NCBI RefSeq assembly: GCF_900104695.1
Contig: NZ_FNSW01000001.1
Span: 3,213,501 to 3,277,500, forward strand
Length of the DNA stretch: 64,000 nucleotides
Direction of reading: 5' to 3'
Source: Paenibacillus sp. GP183
GTDB lineage: Bacteria; Bacillota; Bacilli; Paenibacillales; NBRC-103111
The translations under genes and the position numbers were made by a program. Below are positions 30,894 through 44,194 of the stretch, one piece after another; position 1 is the stretch's first letter; the number at the start of each line of letters is the position of its first letter. The notes beneath the pieces were generated by a model. The model ran no database searches. It had not been told where the DNA came from and saw nothing but the letters and a program-made list of their open reading frames with translations.

Positions 30894-33800
30894 TTATTCT
30901 ACAGCTACGGTTTCTTTCTCCAGCCCTTCATTAACGACTGGAGTCTCATTCGGATTCGTGATACGGATATTCCGATAACGAGGCATTCCTGTTCCCGCTG
31001 GAATCAGCTTACCGATAATCACGTTCTCCTTAAGACCGAGCAATTGATCGACTTTTCCTTTGATCGCTGCATCCGTCAAGACACGTGTTGTCTCTTGGAA
31101 GGAAGCTGCGGACAAGAAGGAATCAGTCTCCAGAGAAGCCTTGGTAATACCAAGCAATATAGGCTTGGCAACAGCCGGTTCAGTGTCCGAGAAGAGAGCC
31201 GTTCTGTTCGCTTCTTCATACTCATGGATGTCTACGAAAGCGCCTGGAAGCAGAGTGGTATTACCTGCATCCACGATACGGATTTTACGCAACATTTGAC
31301 GAACCATAACCTCGATATGCTTATCGTTAATTTCCACCCCTTGGTTCCGGTAAACACGTTGAACCTCTTGCAGGATGTAGTTTTGAACGCCGCGGATACC
31401 TTTGATGCGAAGCATCTCTTTAGGGTCAATCGAACCTTCGGTCAGCTCGTCACCTGCTTCGATTTGTTGGTTCACCGAAACACGGATACGCGAACCGTAA
31501 GGCACTGCATAAGTTTTGGATTCAGCTTCACCTTGAACTTCAATCTCGCGGCGATCCTTGACTTCGCGAATTTCCTTGATGGCACCGTCGATTTCGGAAA
31601 TAATCGCTTGCCCTTTCGGATTCCGTGCTTCAAATAGCTCCTGAATACGCGGCAAACCTTGTGTGATATCATCTCCGGCAACGCCCCCGGTATGGAACGT
31701 ACGCATAGTCAGCTGTGTCCCCGGTTCTCCGATGGACTGTGCGGCAATGATACCTACAGCTTCACCAATCTCCACATGCTGGCCAGTTGCCAGATTACGG
31801 CCATAGCATTTTTTACAAACACCATGTCTGGAACGACAGCTGAGCACAGAACGAATTTGTAGCTTCTCGATGCCCGCTTTAATGATTTCATCCGCTGTTC
31901 CGGCTTCAATCAATTCATTGCGGTTTACGATAACTTCCCCAGTTTGCGGATTGCGCAGGGTTTCAAAAGCATAGCGTCCTTCAATACGATCGTAGAGATC
32001 TTCGATCACTTCTTTACCGTCTTGAATTTTGCTGACCATGAAGCCTTTGTCGGTGCCGCAATCTTCATCACGAACGATCACATCTTGGGCAACGTCAACC
32101 AGACGACGAGTCAGGTAACCGGAATCCGCTGTACGAAGCGCTGTATCGGCAAGACCTTTACGCGCACCGTGCGTGGAGATGAAGTATTCCAAAACCGTAA
32201 GTCCCTCACGGAAGTTCGATTTAATTGGAAGCTCCATGATTTTACCGGATGGATTAGCCATCAGTCCGCGCATGCCGCCAAGTTGTGTAATCTGCGATTT
32301 GTTACCGCGAGCCTTGGATTCGACCATCATGTTGATAGAGTTATATTTGTCCAGTGATTGCATGAGAATCTCGGTGATCTCGTCTTTCGCCTTACTCCAG
32401 ATCGTAATGACACGGTCATAACGCTCTTCATCGGTGATTAAACCGCGACGATATTGATTCGTGACGTAGCGAACTTTTTCATCGGAATCATGAATAATTT
32501 GGTCCTTTTCCTTCGGAACGACAACGTCCGACACAGCAACGGTGATACCCGCCTTCGTGGAGTACGTAAAGCCTAATTCTTTGATTTTATCAAGGATCAT
32601 AGACGTTTGAGTTGTTTGGTACTTACGGAAACATTCCGCAATGATCGTACCGAGATATTCCTTACCTACCGCTTTGCCTTCCGGACGTTCCTGCATGATG
32701 GCATTCAAATCAGCACCTTTATCGAATACAAAGTGTGAATCCGGGATACCGTTTAGCAGGTTAGCTTTGGTTGGCTCATTAATAAATGGCAGATCTGGAG
32801 GGAAAATCTCATTGAAAATGATCTTACCAATCGTCGTGATCAGCATGGCTTCCTGCTGCTTAGGCGTGAAGCTGGTTTTATTAAGAACTTTTGCTGGAAT
32901 AGCAACTCTCGCATGAAGAGCTGATCTGCCTGATTGATAAGCAGAAACCGCTTCGTTCACGGATCTAAGGATATTGAGTGCACCTTTGGCAAACTTATTA
33001 TCTGTAGTTAGATAGAAGCTTCCCAAAACCATATCCTGTGATGGAGTTACTACAGGCTTGCCGTCCTTAGGATTCAAAATGTTTCCGGATGCGAGCATCA
33101 ACACGCGAGCTTCCGCTTGCGCTTCCGAGGACAAGGGTACGTGAACAGCCATTTGGTCACCGTCAAAGTCAGCATTGTAAGCTGTACAAACGAGCGGATG
33201 CAGTTTGATGGCACGCCCTTCGACCAGAATGGGCTCAAACGCTTGAATACCCAATCTATGCAATGTGGGAGCACGGTTCAGAAGAACCGGATGCTCTCTA
33301 ATGACTTCTTCAAGTACATCCCAAACATCCGGGCTTACTCGTTCTACTTTACGCTTCGCGCTCTTGATGTTATGTGCAAGTCCTTTGTTTACAAGCTCTT
33401 TCATGACAAAAGGCTTGAACAATTCAAGTGCCATTTCCTTCGGAAGTCCACATTGGTACATCTTCAGGTCAGGACCTACAACGATAACGGAACGACCGGA
33501 GTAATCGACACGTTTACCAAGAAGATTCTGACGGAAACGTCCTTGCTTACCCTTCAGCATATGGCTGAGGGATTTAAGCGGACGGTTACCAGGACCTGTT
33601 ACCGGACGGCCGCGACGGCCGTTATCGATCAATGCATCGACAGCTTCTTGAAGCATACGCTTCTCGTTCTGAACGATAATGTCCGGAGCGCCCAAATCGA
33701 GCAATCGCTTCAGACGGTTGTTCCGGTTAATTACACGGCGATACAAATCGTTAAGATCGGAAGTGGCAAAACGTCCGCCATCCAGTTGAACCATCGGACG

Positions 33801-34514
33801 CAGTTCAGGCGGGATGACTGGAAGTACATCAAGTACCATCCATTCCGGCATGTTCTTGGAATTACGGAAAGCTTCCATAACTTCCAAACGCTTGATCGCA
33901 CGGTTACGGCGCTGTCCTTGCGCTGTTTTGAGCTCTTCCTTCAGCATATCGACTTCTCTTTCGATTTCGATATCCTGAAGCAGCTTTTTCACAGCTTCAG
34001 CACCCATTCCGGCATGAAACGCATAGCCATACTTCTCACGGTAGCTGCGGTATTCTTTTTCGGATAACAGCTGTTTCTTCTCCAGTGGTGTATCTCCTGG
34101 ATCCGTAACCACATAAGAGGCGAAATAGATAATTTCCTCCAAGGATCTTGGAGACATATCCAGCGCAAGTCCCATACGGGATGGAATTCCCTTGAAATAC
34201 CAGATGTGCGAAACAGGTGCTGCAAGCTCGATATGACCCATACGCTCACGGCGTACTTTTTGACGGGTCACTTCTACGCCGCAGCGGTCACAAACAACGC
34301 CTTTATAACGGACACGCTTATACTTGCCGCAATGGCATTCCCAATCTTTGGTTGGCCCAAAGATTTTCTCACAGAAGAGTCCTTCTTTTTCCGGCTTCAA
34401 CGTTCTGTAGTTAATGGTTTCCGGTTTCTTGACTTCCCCGCGGGACCAAGAACGGATTTTGTCAGGTGAAGCTAGGCCGATTTTCATGTACTCAAAGTTA
34501 TTGACATCTAACAA
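30894..34514 (-). CDS. rpoC: RNA polymerase beta' subunit
   Basis: A 1206-residue beta' subunit. The N-terminal zinc site has CHCGKYKR and CDRCGVEV; the active-site loop [12 protein letters not shown] near residue 450 binds catalytic magnesium. A second zinc site ([13 protein letters not shown]) lies around 880. Length matches other Bacillales. It follows rpoB by 70 nt in the same operon. Long open frames on the other strand here are shadows. Confidence 0.99.
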   Translation of the reverse strand: MLDVNNFEYMKIGLASPDKIRSWSRGEVKKPETINYRTLKPEKEGLFCEKIFGPTKDWECHCGKYKRVRYKGVVCDRCGVEVTRQKVRRERMGHIELAAPVSHIWYFKGIPSRMGLALDMSPRSLEEIIYFASYVVTDPGDTPLEKKQLLSEKEYRSYREKYGYAFHAGMGAEAVKKLLQDIEIEREVDMLKEELKTAQGQRRNRAIKRLEVMEAFRNSKNMPEWMVLDVLPVIPPELRPMVQLDGGRFATSDLNDLYRRVINRNNRLKRLLDLGAPDIIVQNEKRMLQEAVDALIDNGRRGRPVTGPGNRPLKSLSHMLKGKQGRFRQNLLGKRVDYSGRSVIVVGPDLKMYQCGLPKEMALELFKPFVMKELVNKGLAHNIKSAKRKVERVSPDVWDVLEEVIREHPVLLNRAPTLHRLGIQAFEPILVEGRAIKLHPLVCTAYNADFDGDQMAVHVPLSSEAQAEARVLMLASGNILNPKDGKPVVTPSQDMVLGSFYLTTDNKFAKGALNILRSVNEAVSAYQSGRSALHARVAIPAKVLNKTSFTPKQQEAMLITTIGKIIFNEIFPPDLPFINEPTKANLLNGIPDSHFVFDKGADLNAIMQERPEGKAVGKEYLGTIIAECFRKYQTTQTSMILDKIKELGFTYSTKAGITVAVSDVVVPKEKDQIIHDSDEKVRYVTNQYRRGLITDEERYDRVITIWSKAKDEITEILMQSLDKYNSINMMVESKARGNKSQITQLGGMRGLMANPSGKIMELPIKSNFREGLTVLEYFISTHGARKGLADTALRTADSGYLTRRLVDVAQDVIVRDEDCGTDKGFMVSKIQDGKEVIEDLYDRIEGRYAFETLRNPQTGEVIVNRNELIEAGTADEIIKAGIEKLQIRSVLSCRSRHGVCKKCYGRNLATGQHVEIGEAVGIIAAQSIGEPGTQLTMRTFHTGGVAGDDITQGLPRIQELFEARNPKGQAIISEIDGAIKEIREVKDRREIEVQGEAESKTYAVPYGSRIRVSVNQQIEAGDELTEGSIDPKEMLRIKGIRGVQNYILQEVQRVYRNQGVEINDKHIEVMVRQMLRKIRIVDAGNTTLLPGAFVDIHEYEEANRTALFSDTEPAVAKPILLGITKASLETDSFLSAASFQETTRVLTDAAIKGKVDQLLGLKENVIIGKLIPAGTGMPRYRNIRITNPNETPVVNEGLEKETVAVE

Positions 34515-34584
34515 GGAGCAACCCTCCTTAAGAATATATACCTTAGCAATGCTGTGTACTTTAGTGCATTTGGAACGAGTTCAC

Positions 34585-38121
<3,537 letters not shown>

Positions 38122-38415
38122 CTTTCATTCACCCCTCAAGTCTAATCAATAGTAAAAATAAAGAAGAAAACCTTCTACCGACACACTCAGGACCGCCTCC
38201 GTTAATTGGAGCCCGTCCGAACAAAGCGACTGTATAGGATGGAGGTTTTTCTCTGCTTTTCCACAAGGTATTTCCATATATTTCTTTTCATCATGTTAGA
38301 GTTGCCTAAAATTTCCGCATTATACGCAGTTTTTGAAATTTTATTCATCCCTTTCCGAAAAAAAGACTTGACATTTTTGCTGGTAAAGACATGTGTCCCA
38401 GCTTAATACTGACAT
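38122..38415 (-). promoter_or_regulatory. rpoB-rpoC leader
   Basis: About 290 nt of leader with no ORF. It holds a TATAAT box (about 38320) with poor -35, possibly a second promoter, and a hairpin GGACGGGCTCC/GGAGGCGGTCC (38190-38219). A GGAGG-type arm and its complement (ACCTCC) occur at 38242 and allow alternative pairings, as in attenuators. Assignment as a regulator is inference. Confidence 0.45.
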
Positions 38416-38421
38416 TTTTTA

Positions 38422-38450
38422 ATGATACCATATCGCAAATGTCAAGTCAA
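38422..38450 (-). promoter_or_regulatory. Promoter of rpoB-rpoC
   Basis: On the minus strand TTGACT (38445-38450), 17 bp, TATCAT (38422-38427). The -35 lies in one arm of a 10-bp inverted repeat GACTTGACAT (38365-38374) / ATGTCAAGTC (38439-38448). Confidence 0.65.
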
Positions 38451-38487
38451 ACATTTTTCCTCAATGTCCATTGGACTGCTTGTTTGC

Positions 38488-39087
38488 TTAAGATCTGGTA
38501 GCTTTAAAAATCCTGTAGCCTTTATCTTTTGACACTTCAACCACATCGCCGTAAATAGATTCCAGTTTCGTATATGCGGATGGAGCCCCTTGTTTCTTTT
38601 GAATAACGACCCACAGGGAACCGCCGTTGACGAGAAACTCATAGGCATCTGTAAAAATGCGATGGACGGTTTCTTTGCCAGCCCGAATGGGTGGGTTCGT
38701 AAGAATCACATCGTACTTGTCGCCTTGCACCTTATCGAATAGGTCGCTTTGAATAATGGTGACATTGTCGATGCCATTACTTTCGGCATTCTCTATAGCT
38801 AGCTCCACCGCTCGTTCATTAATATCTATCATGGTCACATGACCCTCTGGACAAAGGTAAGCCGCTGCTAGTCCGATAGGTCCATAACCGCACCCAACGT
38901 CAAGAACTCGAGCATCCTGCGCTAATTCCATTGTCTCAATCAGGTGCTTACTTCCGTAATCCACACCTTTTCTCGAGAACACACCGCTATCGGTTACAAA
39001 TGTAAACTTATGACCCCTGAGCAATTCTTCCGTGCTATGGAGGTCATGCTGTGCAGTTGGGCGTTTCGTGTAATAGTGCTCCGACAC
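38488..39087 (-). CDS. Class I SAM-dependent methyltransferase (YbxB/RsmC-like)
   Basis: A 199-residue methyltransferase resembling the catalytic half of RsmC, which makes m2G1207 in 16S rRNA. The SAM loop is VLDVGCGYGP (61-70) and the catalytic NPP motif is NPPIRAG (131-137). An N-terminal HYYTKRPTAQHD stretch is typical. The B. subtilis homologue YbxB lies between rplL and rpoB too. The start is GTG with GGGAG 9 nt upstream. The rRNA substrate is inference. Confidence 0.88.
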   Translation of the reverse strand: MSEHYYTKRPTAQHDLHSTEELLRGHKFTFVTDSGVFSRKGVDYGSKHLIETMELAQDARVLDVGCGYGPIGLAAAYLCPEGHVTMIDINERAVELAIENAESNGIDNVTIIQSDLFDKVQGDKYDVILTNPPIRAGKETVHRIFTDAYEFLVNGGSLWVVIQKKQGAPSAYTKLESIYGDVVEVSKDKGYRIFKATRS

Positions 39088-39208
39088 GTTTCGCTGCTCC
39101 CTTCACAAAGATAAACGGCGCCGTCATAAGTGACGAGCGTGTTTGTCAAAGTTGATGCGAAGCAAGGATAAGTTTAGAATAACTTATACTTTCTCATCAA
39201 CTGATAAA

Positions 39209-39237
39209 AACCTCTTGAAGATAAGCTTCAAGAGGTT
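39209..39237 (-). terminator. Terminator of rplJ-rplL
   Basis: A perfect 12-bp stem AACCTCTTGAAG with a 5-nt loop, followed on the minus strand by TTTTTATC, 16 nt past rplL. Confidence 0.85.
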
Positions 39238-39252
39238 GGCTTGACATTAAAA

Positions 39253-39615
39253 TTACTTTACTTCGACAGTTGCGCCTGCTTCAGTAAGTTTAGCTTGAAC
39301 AGCGTCAGCTTCTTCTTTAGCCACTTTTTCTTTGATTGCTTTCGGAGCGCTGTCAACCAGATCTTTCGCTTCTTTCAGGCCAAGACCTGTGATTTCGCGA
39401 ACGACTTTAATCACGTTGATTTTGGATGCGCCTGCGCTAGTCAGGATAACATCAAATTCGGATTGCTCTTCTACTTCAGCAACTGCTGCGCCGCCGCCTG
39501 ATGCTACCGGAGCTGCTGCAGTAACGCCGAACTCCTCTTCAATTGCTTTAACCAGATCGTTCAATTCCAGGATTGTCATGCCTTTAATAGCTTCTAAGAT
39601 TTGTTCGTTACTCAT
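39253..39615 (-). CDS. rplL: 50S ribosomal protein L7/L12
   Basis: A 120-residue stalk protein that recruits translation GTPases. An N-terminal dimerisation part (1-35), an Ala-rich hinge (about 36-50) and the C-terminal domain with [19 protein letters not shown]. Present as multiple dimers on L10, encoded just upstream. Confidence 0.98.
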   Translation of the reverse strand: MSNEQILEAIKGMTILELNDLVKAIEEEFGVTAAAPVASGGGAAVAEVEEQSEFDVILTSAGASKINVIKVVREITGLGLKEAKDLVDSAPKAIKEKVAKEEADAVQAKLTEAGATVEVK

Positions 39616-39660
39616 GGGTAAACCTCCATTATTATCATAGGATTTTTTTGTTTTGAAATT

Positions 39661-40155
39661 TTAAGCTTGTTTTTCAGCCACTGCTTTAACAGCAAGTGCA
39701 AAGTTGCGAACTGGAGCTTGTAAAACGCTAAGCAGCATGGACAGAAGCCCTTCTTTGGAAGGCAGTTCCGCCAAAGCTTTGATTTGATCGTTACCGACAA
39801 CGCGGCCTTCAACCACACCAGCTTTAACGCTCATTTTGTCATTCTTTTTAGCGAATTCCGTTAAGATCTTGGCAGGAGCCACAATATCACCAGTGCTGAA
39901 TGCAATCGCAGTCGGGCCCACTAAGAATGGATCCAACTCAGTTAACTCTGCTTTTGCAGTAGCTCTTCTAGTCAATGAGTTCTTGAGGACTGCGAACTCT
40001 ACACCAGCTTCACGCAATGATTTGCGCAGCTGAGTCACTTGAGACACATTCAATCCGCGGTAATCCGTAACGATTGTGCATTTGCTGTTTTTCAGCTTTT
40101 CTGTCACTTCGGATACAGCCAGTTCCTTCTCTGCAATAATTTTCGCGTTTGCCAT
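39661..40155 (-). CDS. rplJ: 50S ribosomal protein L10
   Basis: A 164-residue stalk base. The N-terminal domain binds rRNA ([17 protein letters not shown]), and the C-terminal helix binds L7/L12 dimers. L10 leaders mediate autoregulation in Bacillus; a matching attenuator lies upstream. Confidence 0.98.
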   Translation of the reverse strand: MANAKIIAEKELAVSEVTEKLKNSKCTIVTDYRGLNVSQVTQLRKSLREAGVEFAVLKNSLTRRATAKAELTELDPFLVGPTAIAFSTGDIVAPAKILTEFAKKNDKMSVKAGVVEGRVVGNDQIKALAELPSKEGLLSMLLSVLQAPVRNFALAVKAVAEKQA

Positions 40156-40218
40156 AGATACACCTCACTTCTTATGCATTTGTTTCTTACACTTGTGCAA
40201 ACAGTAGGCCGTGTTAGC

Positions 40219-40370
40219 ATTTCTTATGAAATAAGAAATGCCTTCGTAGAATGTACGAAGGCATGATTCGCTGACTCTTTTCCTTGTTACCAAAGAAATG
40301 GATCGTTTTATCATAACACCTCGGTAGGAAATTAAGCTCAAGAAGAGCACCTACTGTCTACGGTTTGCGT
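40219..40370 (-). promoter_or_regulatory. L10 leader with attenuator
   Basis: A roughly 150-nt leader ending in the hairpin TGCCTTCGTA/TACGAAGGCA (40238-40264), followed by TTTCTTATTTC, an intrinsic terminator in front of rplJ. Overlapping it is a second palindrome GCATTTCTTA/TAAGAAATGC (40218-40242) that can compete with it. Upstream sequence should form the L10 binding site, as in the known L10 leader class. Confidence 0.7.
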
Positions 40371-40391
40371 ATTCATTTTTGAACCTTAGAC

Positions 40392-40420
40392 AGAATATCA
40401 TGAATGACTGTAGAAGTCAA
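40392..40420 (-). promoter_or_regulatory. Promoter of rplJ-rplL
   Basis: On the minus strand TTGACT (40415-40420), 17 bp, TATTCT (40392-40397), just past rplA, giving a separate transcript with the L10 leader. Confidence 0.65.
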
Positions 40421-40432
40421 TCGGACGATACC

Positions 40433-41125
40433 TTATCTGAAGGAAGTCAAGTTCACTCGAACGCTAGGTCCCATTGTCGAAGAGATAGCAACATTCTTCA
40501 GGTAAACACCTTTAGCTGCTGCAGGCTTCGCTCTGACAAGGGAATCAATCAAGGCACGGAAGTTTTCTTGAAGCTTCTCGGCATCGAACGACACTTTACC
40601 CAGTGGAGCATGAATTTGACCGGCTTTGTCAAGACGGTATTCGATTTTACCCGCTTTGATCTCCTGAACGGCTTTGGTCACGTCGAAGGTTACTGTTCCG
40701 GCTTTCGGGTTTGGCATTAAACCTTTACCCCCGAGAATACGTCCCAGTTTACCCACTTCGCTCATCATGTCCGGAGTAGCTACACAAACATCGAATTCGA
40801 ACCAGCCTTGTTGAATTTTGTTGATCATATCCTGATCGCCTACAAAATCAGCACCTGCTGCTTCTGCTTCTTTGGCCTTGTCACCTTTAGCAAAAACGAG
40901 TACTCTTTTGGTTTTACCAGTACCGTGCGGCAGTACAACAACGCCACGAACAGCCTGGTCTTGTTTTCTTGGGTCAACACCCAGACGAACTGCAACATCT
41001 ACAGTTTCATCAAATTTGGCCGGAGCTGTTTTTTTCACAAGCTCAATGGCTTCTGACGGATCATACAGGGCTTCAGCATCAACTAGCTTGGAAGCCTCTT
41101 GGAATTTCTTCCCGTGTTTCGGCAT
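40433..41125 (-). CDS. rplA: 50S ribosomal protein L1
   Basis: A 230-residue L1 that moves E-site t[21 protein letters not shown] at the start and the RNA-binding [14 protein letters not shown] mid-protein. L1 also represses its own operon in many bacteria; a candidate site lies upstream. GGAGG 7 nt before the ATG. Confidence 0.98.
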   Translation of the reverse strand: MPKHGKKFQEASKLVDAEALYDPSEAIELVKKTAPAKFDETVDVAVRLGVDPRKQDQAVRGVVVLPHGTGKTKRVLVFAKGDKAKEAEAAGADFVGDQDMINKIQQGWFEFDVCVATPDMMSEVGKLGRILGGKGLMPNPKAGTVTFDVTKAVQEIKAGKIEYRLDKAGQIHAPLGKVSFDAEKLQENFRALIDSLVRAKPAAAKGVYLKNVAISSTMGPSVRVNLTSFR

Positions 41126-41141
41126 TTTCTTTTCCTCCTAA

Positions 41142-41167
41142 GTGGTATTAGCGGATAATCCTCCCAC
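41142..41167 (-). promoter_or_regulatory. Candidate L1-binding leader motif before rplA
   Basis: Minus-strand GTGGGAGG, ATTATC, CGCTAATACCAC, then AGGAGG of the rplA ribosome site. Nearly the same motif precedes rplK (41689-41717). A bulged hairpin can form between GTGG and CCAC, like the L1 site of 23S. Confidence 0.55.
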
Positions 41168-41179
41168 CGAGCAACTGAG

Positions 41180-41209
41180 AGTTTTCAGAGAAAACTTTCT
41201 TCATAAGCA
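41180..41209 (-). repeat. Copy of the infA-rpmJ hairpin repeat
   Basis: Plus strand AGTTTTC, loop AGA, GAAAACT, then TTCTTCATAAGCA: the same stem-plus-tail design as 12855-12962. It lies between rplK and rplA, overlapping no gene. Confidence 0.6.
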
Positions 41210-41239
41210 ATTGCTTAATGAGCTGCATTCCTTGCGGAA

Positions 41240-41665
41240 TTAATCTTCGATGACGATTCCCATGCTGCGAGCAGTACCTTCAACCATGCGCATTGCAGCC
41301 TCTACGGATGCAGCGTTCAGGTCGGGCATCTTTTGCTCAGCGATTTCACGAACTTTAGCACGCTTTACAGTTGCAACTTTCTTCTTGTTAGGCTCTCCGG
41401 AACCTTTTTCGATACCGGCAACAACGCGAAGCAATACTGCGGCCGGAGGCGTTTTGGTGATGAATGTAAAGGAACGATCCTCGAATACGGAGATTTCAAC
41501 CGGAATGATAAGTCCCGCTTGGTCTGCTGTACGAGCATTGAACTCTTTACAGAAAGCCATGATGTTCACACCTGCTTGACCCAAAGCCGGACCGATTGGC
41601 GGTGCTGGATTTGCTTTTGCAGCTGGAACTTGAAGCTTAACTACTTTAATTACCTTCTTTGCCAT
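41240..41665 (-). CDS. rplK: 50S ribosomal protein L11
   Basis: A 141-residue L11 of the GTPase centre, needed for RelA-type stringent sensing. [19 protein letters not shown] near the start and a C-terminal RNA-binding domain ([13 protein letters not shown]). The ATG at 41665 has AAGGAGGTG 6 nt upstream; a GTG three codons earlier overlaps it. Confidence 0.98.
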   Translation of the reverse strand: MAKKVIKVVKLQVPAAKANPAPPIGPALGQAGVNIMAFCKEFNARTADQAGLIIPVEISVFEDRSFTFITKTPPAAVLLRVVAGIEKGSGEPNKKKVATVKRAKVREIAEQKMPDLNAASVEAAMRMVEGTARSMGIVIED

Positions 41666-41688
41666 GTTTGACACCTCCTTGCCATAGT

Positions 41689-41717
41689 GTGGTTAAGCGG
41701 GCATTGAACCCTCCCAC
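41689..41717 (-). promoter_or_regulatory. Candidate L1-binding leader motif before rplK
   Basis: Minus-strand GTGGGAGGGTTC, ATGCCCGCTTAACCAC: same arrangement as before rplA. Another hairpin, AGGTCTAT/ATAGACCT (41726-41749), lies between it and nusG. Confidence 0.6.
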
Positions 41718-41758
41718 TAGCGAAGGTCTATCCCGATGAATAGACCTGGCAGTGACTC

Positions 41759-42298
41759 TTATATCTTCTCAACCTGAGTAAAATCAAGCTCAAGCGGAGT
41801 CTCTCTACCAAACATGTTCACATGAACCTTCAGCTTGCTCTTGTCGGCAATAATATCTTCCACAGTTCCAACGAAATTGGCAAAAGGCCCGACCTTCACG
41901 CGCACGGTTTCTCTGAGTTCGAAGTCGATCTTCGGCTTCGGCTCTTCCATACCCATGTGCTTCAGAATGGCTTCTACTTCATCAGGAAGGAGTGCAGTCG
42001 GCTTGGATCCTGAACCTGTTGAACCTACGAAACCGGTAACACCAGGCGTGTTGCGAACGACATACCAGGAATCATCGGTCTGCACCATTTCAACCAGAAC
42101 ATAACCGGGATAAACTTTACGCATGACGATTTTTTTCTTGCCGTCCTTGTTTACCAGTTCTTCTTCCATGGGCACGAGCACACGAAAGATCTTGTCCTGC
42201 ATTTCCATGGATTCAACGCGCTTCTCCAGGTTGGCTTTCACTTTGTTCTCATACCCTGAATAGGTATGTACGACGTACCATCTTTTTTCCATTTCCAT
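41759..42298 (-). CDS. nusG: Transcription termination/antitermination factor NusG
   Basis: A 179-residue protein: NGN domain (about 5-115) that binds the polymerase clamp, and C-terminal KOW domain with VKVGPFANFVGTVEDI. Length and motifs match B. subtilis NusG, which also causes pausing. The first ATG (42298) has AGGTGA 8 nt upstream; the family start is the second (42292). Confidence 0.97.
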   Translation of the reverse strand: MEMEKRWYVVHTYSGYENKVKANLEKRVESMEMQDKIFRVLVPMEEELVNKDGKKKIVMRKVYPGYVLVEMVQTDDSWYVVRNTPGVTGFVGSTGSGSKPTALLPDEVEAILKHMGMEEPKPKIDFELRETVRVKVGPFANFVGTVEDIIADKSKLKVHVNMFGRETPLELDFTQVEKI

Positions 42299-42322
42299 TT
42301 TTTAATTCACCTATAGTCCTGT

Positions 42323-42535
42323 TTATTTAAAAACAAGGCGCAGCAGTTCACTGATCCCAAGATCCAGCAAAAAGAAATAGACAGTAACAAAAGCTACCGT
42401 ACCAATAACGACAAGCGTGTAGGTAATCATTTCTTTACGGCTCGGCCATTTTACCTTTTTGAGTTCAGCCCAACTGTCGGTGAAGAACGAAAACGAGGAA
42501 CCAAAGCTCTGTCTCATTTTAGCTAAAAAAGCCAC
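42323..42535 (-). CDS. secE: Preprotein translocase subunit SecE
   Basis: A 70-residue single-span protein of the SecYEG channel. The amphipathic helix with WAELKKVKWPSRKEM precedes one C-terminal transmembrane segment. Between rpmG and nusG, the usual order. Confidence 0.97.
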   Translation of the reverse strand: MAFLAKMRQSFGSSFSFFTDSWAELKKVKWPSRKEMITYTLVVIGTVAFVTVYFFLLDLGISELLRLVFK

Positions 42536-42554
42536 TAACTACACCTCCAAAGAA

Positions 42555-42704
42555 CTACCTGGTTTCGCGATGAGCCGTATGTTCGTTGCAAAATCTGCAA
42601 TATTTTTTCAACTCAAGACGGTCTGGATTGTTACGCTTATTTTTAGTGGATGCATAGTTTCTTTGTTTACAACTAGTGCACGCTAAGGTAATAATAACCC
42701 GCAT
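42555..42704 (-). CDS. rpmG: 50S ribosomal protein L33
   Basis: A 49-residue L33, read as [17 protein letters not shown] and ending EHTAHRETR. It is the C+ zinc form with CTSC and CRFC pairs. GGAGGTG precedes the ATG. First gene of the rpmG-secE-nusG unit. Too short for common ORF cut-offs. Confidence 0.97.
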   Translation of the reverse strand: MRVIITLACTSCKQRNYASTKNKRNNPDRLELKKYCRFCNEHTAHRETR

Positions 42705-42791
42705 GATGTACACCTCCTACAGACACTTTCTAAAGTTCAGCCCCTTTTTTGCGCATCAAAAATAAAGCGACATTTTAGGGCTACCCGATAT

Positions 42792-42821
42792 ACTTTATCA
42801 CAAGTGAATATTGAGTGTCAA
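42792..42821 (-). promoter_or_regulatory. Promoter of rpmG-secE-nusG
   Basis: On the minus strand TTGACA (42816-42821), 18 bp, TAAAGT (42792-42797). Confidence 0.6.
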
Positions 42822-42882
42822 GGAAGAAGTAACGTCTACAGTATCGGCCACGCACGGCGCTATTAAACATGTAATATATAAA

Positions 42883-42912
42883 AAAAACACCCCTGCTAGA
42901 GCAGCCGGGTGC
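42883..42912 (-). terminator. Terminator of sigH
   Basis: Stem CACCC-GG-CTGC with TCTA loop, partner GCAG-GG-GTG, followed by eight T on the minus strand; 5 nt past the sigH stop. Confidence 0.8.
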
Positions 42913-42916
42913 TGTC

Positions 42917-43561
42917 TTACAAATCTCTTACTTCCAAATAACGCTCGAGCTTTCGCTTCACTCGCTGTAACGCATTATCAATAGATTTCACGTGGCGATC
43001 CAGATCCACAGCAATTTCCTGATAAGATCTGCCGTCCAGATACAGCATCAGCACCCGCCGTTCCAAATCACTAAGAATTTCTCCCATCTTGTCTTCAAGA
43101 CCGCTAAACTCTTCCTGATTGATGATGAGCTCTTCAGGATCCGTAACACGGGAACCGCAAATGACATCGAGCAAGGTGCGATCTGAATCTTCGTCATATA
43201 TAGGCTTGTCCAAAGAAACATAGGAATTCAAAGGAATATGCTTCTGCCGAGTCGCAGTCTTGATCGCCGTAATAATCTGTCTCGTAATGCACAGTTCAGC
43301 AAATGCCTTGAATGAAGCCAGCTTGTCGCCACGAAAGTCACGAATAGACTTATATAAACCTATCATGCCTTCCTGCACGATGTCTTCCCTGTCAGCCCCT
43401 ATTAAAAAATAGGACCGTGCCTTTGCACGAACAAAGTTCTTATACTTGTTGATCAGGTATTCCAATGCTTCACTACTGCCAACACGGACTGCTTCGACTA
43501 TATCCTCGTCTGTCTTGAGGTCATAGTCTTGCGTTCTCAGTTCTTTGAGGTCGACACTCAC
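42917..43561 (-). CDS. sigH: RNA polymerase sigma factor SigH
   Basis: A 214-residue sigma factor starting sporulation and competence transcription. Region 2 has FVRAKARSYFLIGADREDIVQEG; region 4 has LSDLERRVLMLYLDGRSYQEIA. Start GTG at 43561 with GGAGGG 7 nt upstream gives the family N-terminus (SVDLKE). Own promoter upstream; in Bacillus, AbrB represses it. Confidence 0.95.
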   Translation of the reverse strand: MSVDLKELRTQDYDLKTDEDIVEAVRVGSSEALEYLINKYKNFVRAKARSYFLIGADREDIVQEGMIGLYKSIRDFRGDKLASFKAFAELCITRQIITAIKTATRQKHIPLNSYVSLDKPIYDEDSDRTLLDVICGSRVTDPEELIINQEEFSGLEDKMGEILSDLERRVLMLYLDGRSYQEIAVDLDRHVKSIDNALQRVKRKLERYLEVRDL

Positions 43562-43614
43562 CAACAATCCCTCCGGCCTGCAGCATTACCCAGATTCACT
43601 TAAAAGATAGGATA

Positions 43615-43644
43615 AGTATACATGATAGAATCGGAAACCGTCAA
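43615..43644 (-). promoter_or_regulatory. Promoter of sigH
   Basis: On the minus strand TTGACG (43639-43644), 18 bp, TATACT (43615-43620), in the gap after yacP. Confidence 0.65.
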
Positions 43645-43678
43645 CGGGGAACCGCGCCATTTCTAGCATTTGGGCGTT

Positions 43679-44191
43679 TTATTTGCCTCTTCTCCACTTT
43701 TCGAACAGATCTTTAACGTCCTTTTTGAGATTATTGTCGAAGGTATTGCGGTTGGAAGGTATTTCCTCGCGAAGCTTCACCTGCAGCTCTTTTTGGCTTT
43801 GCTGCAGCTTCACCAATAACTCCCCTGCAGGCAGGCGCAGCGCACCTTTCCCGAAAATGACATGCTGCTCGATCATATCAGAAGTAGCTACATAAATCTG
43901 TTTGCGCCTGCCCATCAACCGCGTAACCAATTTCTCGATCAGCTCGTCCGCCGTTTCTTTTTCTTTGGTGTACAGGACCCGTAATCGGCTTTGTAAATAT
44001 TTTTTTCCCAGACCCGGAACTTTGTATGCATCGAACACCAGATATACCTTCATCCCGGAAAAGGATTGATATTCCGCCAGCATGTGGATCAGTTTATCTC
44101 GCGCAGCTTCAAGATCGGTATCCTTGAGCTTTTGCAGCTCCGGCCAGGCTCCAATAATGTTGTAGCCGTCGACAATCAAAAACTCTTCCAT
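43679..44191 (-). CDS. rae1: NYN/PIN-domain endoribonuclease Rae1 (YacP)
   Basis: A 170-residue NYN-domain protein. N-terminal FLIVDGYNIIGAWPEL has the conserved Asp, and VYLVFDAYK follows. B. subtilis YacP/Rae1 cuts mRNA in the ribosomal A site. Ends in a basic tail. It starts 3 nt after rlmB. Confidence 0.9.
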   Translation of the reverse strand: MEEFLIVDGYNIIGAWPELQKLKDTDLEAARDKLIHMLAEYQSFSGMKVYLVFDAYKVPGLGKKYLQSRLRVLYTKEKETADELIEKLVTRLMGRRKQIYVATSDMIEQHVIFGKGALRLPAGELLVKLQQSQKELQVKLREEIPSNRNTFDNNLKKDVKDLFEKWRRGK

Positions 44192-44194
44192 GCC

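Noticed and set aside
33117-34067. 316-codon open frame opposite rpoC
   Set aside because: Same reason; rpoC is intact and fully conserved here.
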